Shown here: positions 1-8,722 of the stretch, piece after piece | Layout of the letters: the number at the start of each line of letters is the position of its first letter | Numbering within the stretch: position 1 is the stretch's first letter | NCBI GenBank assembly: GCA_947494695.1 | Contig: CANLWB010000004.1 | Span: 248,001-312,000 of the forward strand | Origin: an uncultured Flavobacteriaceae bacterium | GTDB taxonomy: Bacteria > Bacteroidota > Bacteroidia > Flavobacteriales > Flavobacteriaceae | DNA length: 64,000 nucleotides | Direction: 5' to 3' | Notes under the pieces: generated by a model | The model's input: the letters and a program-made list of their open reading frames with translations, nothing else | What the model was told of the DNA's origin: nothing | Database searches by the model: none | Made by a program: the position numbers and the translations under genes

Positions 1-672
1 AATTGGCTCAAATTCTCCGTTATAGCGAGGTGTGGCCCGAACATCTATAACCATATAATCTTTGTCCTGTGAAACGTTTTCTACGTGGTCCATATTAACC
101 CGTGGAAGTAGCCATGTGGTTACAGGGTACAATGGAGCAACTTTAGGCGTTACCTTATCTGAATTTATAGGAAAATGAGCATTTTTAGCTTCCTGAATGC
201 CACCATTTAGAACCTGTACGTTTTCATGACCAATAGCCTTTAACATCCACCATAAACGAGCAGATGCATTGGCCCCTCCTTTATCATCATAAACAACAAC
301 ATGGCTATCTGGTGTCATGCCGAGATTGGAAATAGTTTGAGCAAAGTCCTCAATTTTCGGTAAGGGATGTCTTCCGCCATGAGCAGGGTCTTCGTGTATT
401 TCTGATAAGTCTTCATTCAAATCAAGGAAAAAAGCGCCATTTAAATGCTGTTTTTCATAATCGGACCGTCCGTTTGGACCCCCACCGGCATTTACAAGAA
501 TAACCTGGTTTGAATGCACTAATTCGAAAAGTTCTGATGCATCAATAATATGTTTAAATGTTGTTTTCATAGTATTCTTGCGTACTTTTAAGCTTGTTTC
601 TTGTTGCGCATTGGTTTTGTTGAAAGAAACCAGAACAAATAATGTGTATAAAATTAGTTTGAAATTGGTCAT
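1..672 (-). CDS. exported sulfurtransferase (rhodanese family), 3' end outside window
   Basis: An open frame runs from ATG 672 to the window edge (224 codons seen). It starts with a hydrophobic signal peptide ending TNAQQE, so the protein is probably periplasmic. The mature part reads as the N-terminal rhodanese domain of a thiosulfate/3-mercaptopyruvate sulfurtransferase, with GAFFLDLNEDLS, HPLP, VVVYDD, ASARLWWML, VLNGG, and then the start of the second domain with DVRATPRYNGEFEPI. The active-site Cys lies beyond the window. A shorter in-frame ATG exists at 570, but the signal peptide favours 672. It begins one base after the CoA-transferase stop and so is the last gene seen of that operon. 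Its link to the pathway is unclear; sulfur trafficking is a guess. Confidence 0.85.
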   Translation of the reverse strand, partial: MTNFKLILYTLFVLVSFNKTNAQQETSLKVRKNTMKTTFKHIIDASELFELVHSNQVILVNAGGGPNGRSDYEKQHLNGAFFLDLNEDLSEIHEDPAHGGRHPLPKIEDFAQTISNLGMTPDSHVVVYDDKGGANASARLWWMLKAIGHENVQVLNGGIQEAKNAHFPINSDKVTPKVAPLYPVTTWLLPRVNMDHVENVSQDKDYMVIDVRATPRYNGEFEPI

Positions 673-673
673 T

Positions 674-1855
674 TTATTCTGTTTTTATAATGCCTTCTGC
701 CGCCATTTTAGCAATAGTGTCATCATCTATATTTAAACTTTTTAGGACCTCTTTAGTATGTTCTCCAATTTTTGGAGGGTCTAAACGCTTTTCTATACGC
801 GTTCCTTTATATTCTAATGGGAATTTTGGTAACTTGGTAGTAATACCATCGTTCATAGTAACTTCCATTAAACTGTTGCCTTCATTTAATTGTTCGTCTT
901 CAAACAAATCTTCTGGTTTACTTATAGGAGCAAATGGAATATGGCCTTTATCACAACGTGCTATGATGTCACTTTTCGTAAAACCTTTAACCCGTTCGTC
1001 TAGAGCTGTTAGAAACCAATCACGTTCATCAATTCTTTTATTGTTAGTATCTAATCTGTCATCGTTGGCCCAATCATTCCACTCAAAAACTTCGCATAAA
1101 CGCTCCCAGTGTTTCTCACTTATGATACCAATAAAAACCTTATCGTTGTCTTTGGTATCAAATACTTTATAAATAGACCAGGCGCTAACGCGAGAAGGCA
1201 TAGGAGGAATTTGATAATCTATTTGGGAAGAATATGCCATATGTTGCCCCATTAAAAAGGCACATGTTTCAAATAAAGCAGATTTTACAAATCCTCCTTC
1301 GCCCGTTTTTTCTCGCTCTAAAAGCGCTATTAATATACCTATGTATCCAAACATACCACCTGTAATATCTATTACAGAGGTTCCTGCACGCAAGGGGTCG
1401 CCTTCGCGCCCTGTCATATAAGCCAGGCCACCCATCATCTGTACCACTTCATCCATGGCGTGACGTTTTTCATAGGGGCCGCTTAAAAACCCTTTTAAAG
1501 AGCAGTATATAAGGCTGTTGTTATATGATTTTAGTTTTTCATACCCCAAGCCCAATCTATCCATTGTTCCTGGTCCAAAATTTTCTACAACAACATCATA
1601 GTCTTTTACCAGTTTATAGATAAGTTCTAAGCCTTCCTTGGATTTTAGGTTAACGGCCAGACTTTTTTTATTTCGATTATAAAACCAAAAATAGCCAGTA
1701 CCAAAACCTTTTAAACGTCTGGTGCTATCTCCATTAATAGGCTCAATATGTAGTACTTCTGCGCCCATATCGGCCAACATCAAACCTGCGCACGGTCCCA
1801 TAACAGCGTGAGTGAATTCTAATACTTTTATATCTTTTAATGGTGCGTTATTCAT
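674..1855 (-). CDS. CaiB/BaiF family (class III) CoA-transferase
   Basis: At 393 aa this is full length for the family III CoA-transferases, which move CoA between carboxylic acids. The N-terminal block VLEFTHAVMGPCAG, the NRNKKSLAVNL strand and VVENFGPGTMDRLGLGY are typical. The likely catalytic Asp is D135 in HAMDEVVQMMGG. It lies directly after the hydratase and HMG-CoA-lyase-like genes, with no gap to the upstream AhpD-like gene. Known relatives activate citramalate, itaconate or mesaconate with succinyl-CoA. I infer that this enzyme makes the CoA ester of a substituted malate for the lyase at 4166-5068; the exact acid is unknown. Confidence 0.85.
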   Translation of the reverse strand: MNNAPLKDIKVLEFTHAVMGPCAGLMLADMGAEVLHIEPINGDSTRRLKGFGTGYFWFYNRNKKSLAVNLKSKEGLELIYKLVKDYDVVVENFGPGTMDRLGLGYEKLKSYNNSLIYCSLKGFLSGPYEKRHAMDEVVQMMGGLAYMTGREGDPLRAGTSVIDITGGMFGYIGILIALLEREKTGEGGFVKSALFETCAFLMGQHMAYSSQIDYQIPPMPSRVSAWSIYKVFDTKDNDKVFIGIISEKHWERLCEVFEWNDWANDDRLDTNNKRIDERDWFLTALDERVKGFTKSDIIARCDKGHIPFAPISKPEDLFEDEQLNEGNSLMEVTMNDGITTKLPKFPLEYKGTRIEKRLDPPKIGEHTKEVLKSLNIDDDTIAKMAAEGIIKTE

Positions 1856-2416
1856 TTACTTTTTATTTACAGATTTATAAAATGAATTTGGAGCATCTTC
1901 GATTTGAGTATTTAATGTGGAATTCCATCTATTCAAAAACCCAAACATTGAAATAACTCCCACAATTTCAACGATCCCCTCATCATCAAAATATGTTTTT
2001 AAGATGTCAAAATCTTCATCTTGAGCACCATTAGGAATCATACTTGCCTTTAACGCTAAATTCAATGCAGCTTTTTCTGCTTCAGAAAACAACGATGAGG
2101 TTTTAAACTCCCATAGTTGTTCTAGTTTTTCTTTTGACACCCCTTGTTTACCCGCACCATACATAGTATGGGCGCTGCAATACAAACAACCACTGGCGGC
2201 ACTGGATATGTAACCAATCATTCGTTTTAATCCGGAGTCTATTTTTCCTTCTGCGTATATGGCTTTTGCTAACTCGAAAAAGGTAGTGAGCATGTCTGGT
2301 TTATGCGCCATAATAAGGCCGTCATTAGGTAAAAACCCCATAAATGACTCAGCATTTTTGAATAACTGACTAAGATCGTCTTGTTCTATATGTGTTTTAG
2401 GTGCAACTCTACTCAT
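1856..2416 (-). CDS. carboxymuconolactone decarboxylase / AhpD-like protein
   Basis: This 186-aa all-helical protein carries the AhpD-type redox signature CLYCSAH (C77, C80, H83), as in the CMD superfamily of peroxidase-related proteins. AhpD members use the CxxC pair to reduce peroxiredoxin-type partners; other family members are decarboxylases without the pair, so a redox role is more likely here. It sits between the hydratase small subunit and the CoA-transferase with gaps of 3 and 0 bases. A peroxiredoxin lies elsewhere in the island (47144). The substrate cannot be told from sequence. Confidence 0.75.
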   Translation of the reverse strand: MSRVAPKTHIEQDDLSQLFKNAESFMGFLPNDGLIMAHKPDMLTTFFELAKAIYAEGKIDSGLKRMIGYISSAASGCLYCSAHTMYGAGKQGVSKEKLEQLWEFKTSSLFSEAEKAALNLALKASMIPNGAQDEDFDILKTYFDDEGIVEIVGVISMFGFLNRWNSTLNTQIEDAPNSFYKSVNKK

Positions 2417-2419
2417 AAT

Positions 2420-2929
2420 TTATAGTGAATAATTTCCATGTTTGATTAAATAATTAACGAGCCCGCCTTCATTTAAAATATCTATCATAATATCGGGAAG
2501 TTTAGTTGCTTCATAGGTTTTTCCAGTACTTAGATCTTTAACAATACCGGTTTTTAAATTAACATCCAATTCGGCATCTTTTTGAATATTATGATCTGCA
2601 ATTTCTAATACGGGAATGCCAATGTTTATGGCATTTCTAAAAAAGATTCGTGCAAAGTCTCTAGCTATTATAACCGAAATACCAGCTTGTTTTAATGCCA
2701 ATGGAGCTTGCTCTCTGGAAGAGCCGCAACCAAAATTTATACCTGCAACCAAAATATCACCGGGTTGTACAATTTTATTGAAATTAGGATCTAAATCCTC
2801 TAAAACATGATTTGCCAATGTAGATAAATCCAATGTTTTAGTATATTTTCCCGGAATGATACGGTCTGTATCTATATGATCACCGTAAACGTGTGCTTTC
2901 GCCTTAATATTTGTTTGTACTCCACTCAT
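2420..2929 (-). CDS. aconitase-family hydratase, small (swivel) subunit
   Basis: This is the small subunit of an IPM isomerase/dimethylmaleate hydratase type enzyme. It has the canonical GDHIDTDRIIPGKY near the N-terminus and NFGCGSSREQAPLAL, the loop that binds substrate carboxylates. I choose ATG 2929 (169 aa), which lies right after the large-subunit stop at 2931. An in-frame ATG at 2968 would overlap that gene by 38 bases and add residues not seen in the family. The length suits DmdB/LeuD-type small subunits. No leuA or leuB is nearby, so leucine synthesis is unlikely. Confidence 0.85.
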   Translation of the reverse strand: MSGVQTNIKAKAHVYGDHIDTDRIIPGKYTKTLDLSTLANHVLEDLDPNFNKIVQPGDILVAGINFGCGSSREQAPLALKQAGISVIIARDFARIFFRNAINIGIPVLEIADHNIQKDAELDVNLKTGIVKDLSTGKTYEATKLPDIMIDILNEGGLVNYLIKHGNYSL

Positions 2930-2930
2930 T

Positions 2931-4166
2931 TTAGACCATGTATTTTTTAGGGTTAGTAATGTGTCCATCGAGAGCAGATGCCGCTACTGTTGATGGTGCT
3001 CCTAAATAGATATTTGAATTGGGATTTCCCATACGACCTCTAAAGTTTCTATTAGCGGCAGAAATCACAACTTCACCATCGGCTGGAACGCCTTGATGTG
3101 TTCCAACACAAGGACCACAACCAGAGGTGATTAAAGATGCTCCGGCTTCAATTAAAGTATTCATTGTGCCATTATTCATAGCATCTAATAATACACGTTG
3201 TGATGCGGGAGCAATAATCATGCGCACATCAGGGTGTATTTTTTTCCCTTTAAGAATCTTGGCAGCTATATCTAAATCTTCTAAACGGCCGTTACAACAA
3301 GTACCTATAAAAGCATAATTTATTTTGGTACCCTCATAATTTGAAATGTTGTGAACATTATCGGGAGATTCTGGTGCACTAACCTGAGGTTCTAGGCCAG
3401 AAACATCAAAATTAAAGGTCTTAATATATGTGGCATCTTCATCCGGGGCAATGGGATCGAAATCATAATCCAATTGTAACCCTTTGGGATGTACAATACC
3501 GGTTTTTGCCCCCATTTCAGAAGACATGTTTGCTATAGTCATTCTACTGGCCAGGCTTAGGCCTTCAAAAGCTTCTCCACAAAATTCAATGGCTTGGTAA
3601 GTGGCTCCGGAAACGGTTACTTTACCTACCAGGAATAAGATAAGATCTTTTGCGGTAACGCCATCTTGCAAGGTGCCGGTACAGTTAATTTTTATAGTTT
3701 GTGGTACTTTTAGCCAAATTTTTCCGGTCATCATGGTAGCGGCTAAATCTGTTGAGCCAACACCACAAGCAAATGCATTTAAAGCCCCATAGGTAGGCGT
3801 ATGAGAATCGGCTCCAATAAAAATATCGCCTGGTTTTACATATTGATTTTCCACCATAACCTGATGGCAAATACCTTCGCCTATTTCAAACAAGCGCATG
3901 CCCTGCTCTTTAGCAAAATCGCGCATCATTTTATGCAAATTTGCAATACGCTCGTTAGGTGAGGGCGCAGCGTGATCTATTATAAAAGCACATCTATTGG
4001 GATTAAATACGTTTTTACCTCCCATGTCTTGAAATGCTTTAATAGTTAATGGCGCTGTGGTATCACTAGCCATTGCAGCATCCACTTTACTCACAACCAA
4101 TTCACCAGCATATACTTTACGGCCTACATGGTTTGAAATTATTTTTTCTGATATTGTTTGTCCCAT
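2931..4166 (-). CDS. aconitase-family hydratase, large (4Fe-4S) subunit
   Basis: At 411 aa it matches the compact LeuC/DmdA type. Predicted 4Fe-4S ligands are C290 (GTCCNGRLED), C350 and C353 (SGCGPCVG). GADSHTPTYGALNAFACGVGSTD and the C-terminal NRNFRGRMGNPNSNIYL are family landmarks. Its start overlaps the HMG-CoA-lyase-like stop by one base (TAATG), implying coupled translation. The family hydrates cis-alkenedioates such as isopropylmaleate, dimethylmaleate or citraconate. With a CoA-transferase and an HMG-CoA-lyase-like enzyme beside it, I infer that it makes a citramalate-like tertiary alcohol from an alkylmaleate. Confidence 0.87.
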   Translation of the reverse strand: MGQTISEKIISNHVGRKVYAGELVVSKVDAAMASDTTAPLTIKAFQDMGGKNVFNPNRCAFIIDHAAPSPNERIANLHKMMRDFAKEQGMRLFEIGEGICHQVMVENQYVKPGDIFIGADSHTPTYGALNAFACGVGSTDLAATMMTGKIWLKVPQTIKINCTGTLQDGVTAKDLILFLVGKVTVSGATYQAIEFCGEAFEGLSLASRMTIANMSSEMGAKTGIVHPKGLQLDYDFDPIAPDEDATYIKTFNFDVSGLEPQVSAPESPDNVHNISNYEGTKINYAFIGTCCNGRLEDLDIAAKILKGKKIHPDVRMIIAPASQRVLLDAMNNGTMNTLIEAGASLITSGCGPCVGTHQGVPADGEVVISAANRNFRGRMGNPNSNIYLGAPSTVAASALDGHITNPKKYMV

Positions 4167-5068
4167 TATATCATTTTAATGTCTTGATTATCTATTAATT
4201 GGTACAACTGTCCTGGGAGTTTATAGCCCAGAGTTGCTTCCATGTCTTTACTAATGGTTGCTATTTTACTTATGTCTAACCCCGTTTCATATCCCACTTG
4301 TTGAGCAAAATGAGCAGTGTCTTCTGTAGCAATATTGCCTGTGGCACTCTTTATAAAAGGGCAACCCCCTAAACCTCCAAATGCGGTGTCAAAAATTTGA
4401 ACGCCCGCCTGTAGGGCAGCATAAAAATTAGCATAGCCTTTATTTTCGGTATTATGTAAGTGCAAGATCACGGGAATAGGGCCTGCTTTTTCAACAACTT
4501 TAGACATGAGTTCTCCTAGTGCTTTGGGGTTTCCCATTCCTGTAGAATCGGCTAAAGCTAATTCATCTATACCAGCATCTAAATGATGATCCACCATATC
4601 TAAAACATGATGTGCGTCTATTTTGCCTTCATATCTGCAACCAAAAGCGCATTGAATACCACCTCTAACGGTAATATCATTATCTTTTGAAAGTTTTACC
4701 ATATCTTTAAAAGAACTCTTCGCTTCGTTTAAGGTGAGTCCTGCATTTTTCTGACTGTGGGTAGAACTTGCCGAAATAGAACAAGCCAGATGATTTAAAT
4801 CTGCCTCTACAGCTCGTTCAACCCCCTTTAGATTAAGAACTAAACCACTATAAATCACACCGTCTTTCTTTTCTACACGTTTGCAGAGCGCTTCGGCATC
4901 TGCCATTTGTGGTACTAATTTAGGATGTACAAAAGAGGCAATTTGTAACCGTGTTACTCCAGCATCTACCAAACGATCTATGTATGCCAGTTTTTTTTCT
5001 GTCGAAATAACCTGTGGCAAAGTTTGAAAACCATCTCTTAAACCTTGTTCTTCAAGAATTACTCTCAT
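4166..5068 (-). CDS. HMG-CoA lyase-like enzyme
   Basis: This 300-aa TIM-barrel protein has the HMGL landmarks: LRDG (R11, D12), HLHN with metal-ligand histidines H203 and H205, and the active-site loop GGLGGCPF with C236. The family cleaves 3-hydroxy-3-methylglutaryl-CoA; close relatives could cleave other tertiary 3-hydroxyacyl-CoAs such as citramalyl-CoA. It is the first gene of the leftward operon under the operator at 5176-5204. The next gene is an aconitase-type hydratase and a CoA-transferase lies downstream, so cleavage of an alkyl-citramalyl-CoA to pyruvate plus an acyl-CoA is a reasonable inference. Leucine degradation is the alternative, but no leucine-pathway genes are present. Confidence 0.85.
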   Translation of the reverse strand: MRVILEEQGLRDGFQTLPQVISTEKKLAYIDRLVDAGVTRLQIASFVHPKLVPQMADAEALCKRVEKKDGVIYSGLVLNLKGVERAVEADLNHLACSISASSTHSQKNAGLTLNEAKSSFKDMVKLSKDNDITVRGGIQCAFGCRYEGKIDAHHVLDMVDHHLDAGIDELALADSTGMGNPKALGELMSKVVEKAGPIPVILHLHNTENKGYANFYAALQAGVQIFDTAFGGLGGCPFIKSATGNIATEDTAHFAQQVGYETGLDISKIATISKDMEATLGYKLPGQLYQLIDNQDIKMI

Positions 5069-5175
5069 AAAAATTATATTCTTTTAAAATCTTTTTTTAA
5101 ATTGATAATCAGGGGTGTAATACTAATTATAGACCTGATTTTTGTAATTAAAATATAAAAGTACAAAAAAATAAG

Positions 5176-5204
5176 TTAATATTATTAATAATTAACATAG
5201 TTAA
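5176..5204. promoter_or_regulatory. operator A, tandem TTAAYnnnRTTAA palindromes, divergent promoters
   Basis: TTAA tetramers lie at 5176, 5185, 5192 and 5201 (offsets 0, 9, 16, 25), making palindromes 5176-5188 and 5192-5204. On the right, TAACTTTG at 5217-5224 fits the Bacteroidota -7 element TAnnTTTG, 12 bases from the operator edge. On the left strand, TACTTTTA at 5163-5156 is also 12 bases away. The operator thus lies over the -33 region of both the lyase/hydratase operon (minus) and the aldehyde dehydrogenase gene (plus). Confidence 0.75.
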
Positions 5205-5259
5205 CTAATTTTTTTATAACTTTGGAAATAGTTATATTAATTAAATAAGACTAAACCTT

Positions 5260-6672
5260 ATGAAAATTAGAAACCCCAGAACAGGGATATATGATTATAA
5301 TTTATTGGTTGACTCAAATGATGTTATAGCAGCAAAATCTACCGAAATTAGAAACGCTCAAAAAGCTTGGAATGAAAATGGTGTAGAAAAACGGGTTGCT
5401 GTTGTGCAAAAGTGGTTAGAGAGTTTAAAGAAATATCAAAATGAAATAGCAGAACAATTAAGTGTTGATACGGCTCGAAAAAGTATTTCATCTGTTGAGG
5501 TTACAGGTGTTTTAGGGCTATTACAAGCATGGTGTTATAGAGCGCCTCAATTATTAGCTCCAGCAAATGAACGGCCATCAATGTCTGCCAATACCGTAAT
5601 GGTGCAACAACAATGGATTCCTTATGACGTGATAGGTGTTATAAGTCCGTGGAATTTCCCTTTATTATTAGCATTAATAGACACAGTGCCTGCATTGTTA
5701 GCTGGTTGTGGGGTGTTATTAAAACCTAGTGAAGTCACACCGCGTTTTATGGATGGCCTTGAAAAAAGCATTAATGAGGTACCTGAATTAAACAAAGTTT
5801 TAAAGTTGGTACGTGGTGGAGCAGAAGCAGGAAAGGCAGTAGTACAAAATGCCGATGCTATTTGCTTTACAGGTAGTGTGCCTACAGGTAAAAAAATAGG
5901 TGCTGTTTGTGCGGAGCGTTTTATTCCTGCGTTTTTAGAATTAGGGGGTAAAGATCCTGCTGTTGTTTTGGCTGATGCCGATTTAGAAGTGGCTACAGAT
6001 GCGGTTTTGAGAAGTTGTGTTGGAGCTACAGGACAAGCATGTCAATCTTTAGAGCGTATTTATGTAGATCAAACTATTTATGATGATTTTGTGCATTTAA
6101 TTACTGATAAAGCTGAAAAAGTAACCTTAACCACCGATCCTGAAAACGGACAAATGGGGCCCTTGATTTTTCAAGCGCAAGCCATAAAAATACAAGAACA
6201 AATTGATGATGCAGTTTCTAAAGGAGCCCAAATTTTAGCAGGAGGTAAGGTTGAAACTATTGATGGTGGGTTGTGGTGCAGACCAACGGTTTTAATACAT
6301 GTAGATCATCGTATGAAAGTAATGACTGAAGAGACTTTTGGGCCAATAATACCAATCATGGCTTTTTCTACAGAAGATGAAGCGCTAGAGCTAGCTAATG
6401 ATAGTATTTATGGATTATCATCGTCTGTGTTTTCAGCCAACAAGGAAAAAGCTATTGAAATAGCATCTAAAATGGAAGTTGGAGCCGTAAGTATAAATGA
6501 TGGGAGTTTAACCAATAAAGTTTTTGATGCCGAAAAAAATTCCTTTAAAGAATCTGGAATTAATGGCTCTAGAATGGGAGATGCAGGTTTTTTAAGGTTC
6601 TTTAGAAAGAAAGCCATGTTAATACAAACAGCAAAACCAGAAACCATGGCGAATTTTGAGGAAAAACAGTAG
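5260..6672 (+). CDS. NAD(P)-dependent aldehyde dehydrogenase
   Basis: At 470 aa it is full length for the ALDH superfamily. It shows SPWNFPLLLAL (N132), FTGSVPTGKK, the general base E227 in FLELGGKDP and the catalytic C261 in GATGQACQSLERI. The family oxidises aldehydes to acids. It is a single-gene transcript driven by the right-hand promoter of operator A, and its stop is five bases from the convergent reductase gene at 6678. The ASKETCH-free C-terminus and short N-terminus resemble semialdehyde dehydrogenases, but the substrate cannot be assigned. Confidence 0.88.
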   Translation: MKIRNPRTGIYDYNLLVDSNDVIAAKSTEIRNAQKAWNENGVEKRVAVVQKWLESLKKYQNEIAEQLSVDTARKSISSVEVTGVLGLLQAWCYRAPQLLAPANERPSMSANTVMVQQQWIPYDVIGVISPWNFPLLLALIDTVPALLAGCGVLLKPSEVTPRFMDGLEKSINEVPELNKVLKLVRGGAEAGKAVVQNADAICFTGSVPTGKKIGAVCAERFIPAFLELGGKDPAVVLADADLEVATDAVLRSCVGATGQACQSLERIYVDQTIYDDFVHLITDKAEKVTLTTDPENGQMGPLIFQAQAIKIQEQIDDAVSKGAQILAGGKVETIDGGLWCRPTVLIHVDHRMKVMTEETFGPIIPIMAFSTEDEALELANDSIYGLSSSVFSANKEKAIEIASKMEVGAVSINDGSLTNKVFDAEKNSFKESGINGSRMGDAGFLRFFRKKAMLIQTAKPETMANFEEKQ

Positions 6673-6677
6673 TATTT

Positions 6678-7679
6678 TTAAAGTTTCACTACTACTTTTC
6701 CACAACTCTTTCCAGCTAGTAAATATTCTGAAGCATCAATAATAGACGCAATACCGTTAAATTTTACAGGGTCTACTTTTACTTTAAGTAGACCTTTTTG
6801 ATATTGATTAAATAAAAAATCTCTGGCCTCAGGGTGTTGATCCTTGTATAAGTGATTCATAAAACAACGCACAGAAGCACCTTTCCAATAGATACTTTCA
6901 TAAACTCGTGGAGCAGTGATTTCTTGAAATTTGCCTTCATTAATTTCGGTAGCTAAACCGCTAACAACCAATCGTCCTAAAGGCGCCAGATTGTTTAAAA
7001 AAGCATCAAACATATGCCTTCCAACAGAATCAAATCCTACATTAATTTTAGAGGCATAATGATCATTTAAATAGGCTTCAATGTTTTGTTTTTTATGATT
7101 TAATATAACATCGCAGGCGTTAAGACTTTTTAGTAAAGCTTCCTTTTGAGAGGATCCGCAAATACCAACAACATGACAGCCTTTTTGCTTAGCCAATTGC
7201 ACAAGGATATGTCCTAAACCGCCAGCAGCGGCAGACACAACTATGGTTTCACCAGGTTTTAGTTCTGCTACATTTTTTATGGCTAAATATGCGGATACCC
7301 CAGTAGGGTTTAGTGTGAGGTATTCTGGAGTGGCTTCAGGAATTTCAATATATTCTGCCTCCGTAATGACTTGATATTCTTGATAAGCGGTGCCTACTTT
7401 TACGGTTGAAACAGTATGACCTACTTTCACTTTTTTTATATTTCTACCAACCTCTATAACTTCTCCAACGGCTTCTACACCATATACATAAGGAAAGGTA
7501 ATATTGATGTAAGGCACATGACCTCTGTATAATTCTCGGTCGTATAGCGCATTTATACCAACGTACTTGTTTTTAACTAATATTTCGTTAGCATGTATTT
7601 TAGGTATAGGGTTTGAAATTAAACGTGTTGCATTTCTAATATCATTAGAAAATGATGAGATGACCAGTTGATTATTCAT
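6678..7679 (-). CDS. quinone oxidoreductase-like MDR reductase
   Basis: This 333-aa protein of the medium-chain dehydrogenase/reductase superfamily has the GroES-like N-terminal half (NKYVGINALYDRELY, VEAVGEVIEVG) and a nucleotide-binding motif AAAGGLGHILVQLAK. I see no structural-zinc Cys cluster, so it belongs with zinc-free quinone oxidoreductases and enoyl reductases, which use NADPH. It is the last gene of the leftward operon 11456-6678, two bases from the next reductase. Reduction of an activated C=C bond in a pathway intermediate is likely; the substrate is unknown. Confidence 0.8.
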   Translation of the reverse strand: MNNQLVISSFSNDIRNATRLISNPIPKIHANEILVKNKYVGINALYDRELYRGHVPYINITFPYVYGVEAVGEVIEVGRNIKKVKVGHTVSTVKVGTAYQEYQVITEAEYIEIPEATPEYLTLNPTGVSAYLAIKNVAELKPGETIVVSAAAGGLGHILVQLAKQKGCHVVGICGSSQKEALLKSLNACDVILNHKKQNIEAYLNDHYASKINVGFDSVGRHMFDAFLNNLAPLGRLVVSGLATEINEGKFQEITAPRVYESIYWKGASVRCFMNHLYKDQHPEARDFLFNQYQKGLLKVKVDPVKFNGIASIIDASEYLLAGKSCGKVVVKL

Positions 7680-7681
7680 GG

Positions 7682-8716
7682 TTATAGGTGTATTGGTTCT
7701 GCTATTTTAACGAGTTGCTTTCCTTTATTTTTTCGTTCAAAAAGACGATTTAATGCATTTGGCATTTGTTCTAAACCTTCTAATACGTCTTCTTGGTAGG
7801 ATAATTTGCCTTCTAAAATCCATTGTGTCATATCTTCTTCGGCCTTAGGAAATTGGTCTTCAAAATCATAAATAAAAAACCCTTGCATTTTAGACCGTGT
7901 TGCTCCTATTCTATGCCAGTTTTTTAATGCATATTCTGGAGAGCTTTGTAAGGTTTTTTCATATTGTGAAATTCTTCCGCAGATCACTACTCTGGAATAG
8001 CGTTGTAATTTACTCAAGGCGATATCAAGAATTTCACCGCCAACATTATCAAAAAATATGTTGATGCCCTTAGGAAAGAAATGATCTATACGTTCACTAA
8101 CATTTTCTTTTTTGTAGTTAATGGCGCCATAGTAGCCCAGTTTTTCGGTTAGGAGTTTACATTTTTCATCGGTGCTGGCTAAACCAACGGCCTTGGCATT
8201 CTTAATTTTTGCCAGATTTCCTATACTTGAACCGACACCCCCAGTGGCTGCCGAGACCAAAACGTTGTCCTTGGCTTTTAATTCACCAACATGATAGAGT
8301 CCAAAATAGGATGTAAAACCGGTCATACCTAAAACACCCAAAGCCGTAGAATAGGGGACTTTGTTTTGTTTTATTTTATACATCATATGATAGGGGGTGC
8401 CATCACAAATTTTATATTCTTGCCAGCCGCATTTACCCTGAACGACATCGCCAACCTTGAAATTTGAATTTTTACTTTCAATAACCTGTCCAACACCACG
8501 TCCCCGCATGGTTTCTCCCAATTCTAAAGGGGCTTCAATGCCTGCGCCATCTATCATATAAAACTTCATTACTGGTGCAACAGACAGGTATAAAATTTTA
8601 ATAAGAAACTCTTCATTTTTTAAAGGGGGAAGCTCTACCTCGTCCATTTTAAAATTGGAGTTTTTTATTAACAAACCTGTTGGGCGTTCGGCTAGCACTA
8701 AGCGTTTATTTTTCAT
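7682..8716 (-). CDS. NADP-dependent 2-alkenal/prostaglandin reductase-like (CurA/PTGR family)
   Basis: At 344 aa, with LAERPTG at the start, YLSVAPVMKFYM, MRGRGVGQVIES, and a dinucleotide site SAATGGVGSSIGNLAK, it matches the leukotriene B4 12-hydroxydehydrogenase/CurA branch of MDR enzymes. These reduce alpha,beta-unsaturated ketones or aldehydes with NADPH. The C-terminal YDFEDQFPKAEEDM and GLEQMPNALNRLFERKNKGKQ are also typical of the family. It lies in an operon with an MFS carrier, a CpeT-like protein and a lipoprotein. Having two C=C reductases in tandem suggests stepwise saturation of a conjugated molecule. Confidence 0.82.
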   Translation of the reverse strand: MKNKRLVLAERPTGLLIKNSNFKMDEVELPPLKNEEFLIKILYLSVAPVMKFYMIDGAGIEAPLELGETMRGRGVGQVIESKNSNFKVGDVVQGKCGWQEYKICDGTPYHMMYKIKQNKVPYSTALGVLGMTGFTSYFGLYHVGELKAKDNVLVSAATGGVGSSIGNLAKIKNAKAVGLASTDEKCKLLTEKLGYYGAINYKKENVSERIDHFFPKGINIFFDNVGGEILDIALSKLQRYSRVVICGRISQYEKTLQSSPEYALKNWHRIGATRSKMQGFFIYDFEDQFPKAEEDMTQWILEGKLSYQEDVLEGLEQMPNALNRLFERKNKGKQLVKIAEPIHL

Positions 8717-8722
8717 AACAGA

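Noticed and set aside
690-1172. Plus-strand frame opposite the CoA-transferase
   Set aside because: It is the antisense shadow of a well-supported gene with no protein-like features or ribosome site.
2420-4166. LeuCD of leucine synthesis
   Set aside because: No leuA or leuB nearby, two different copies in the island, and the neighbours are a CoA-transferase and a CoA-dependent lyase.
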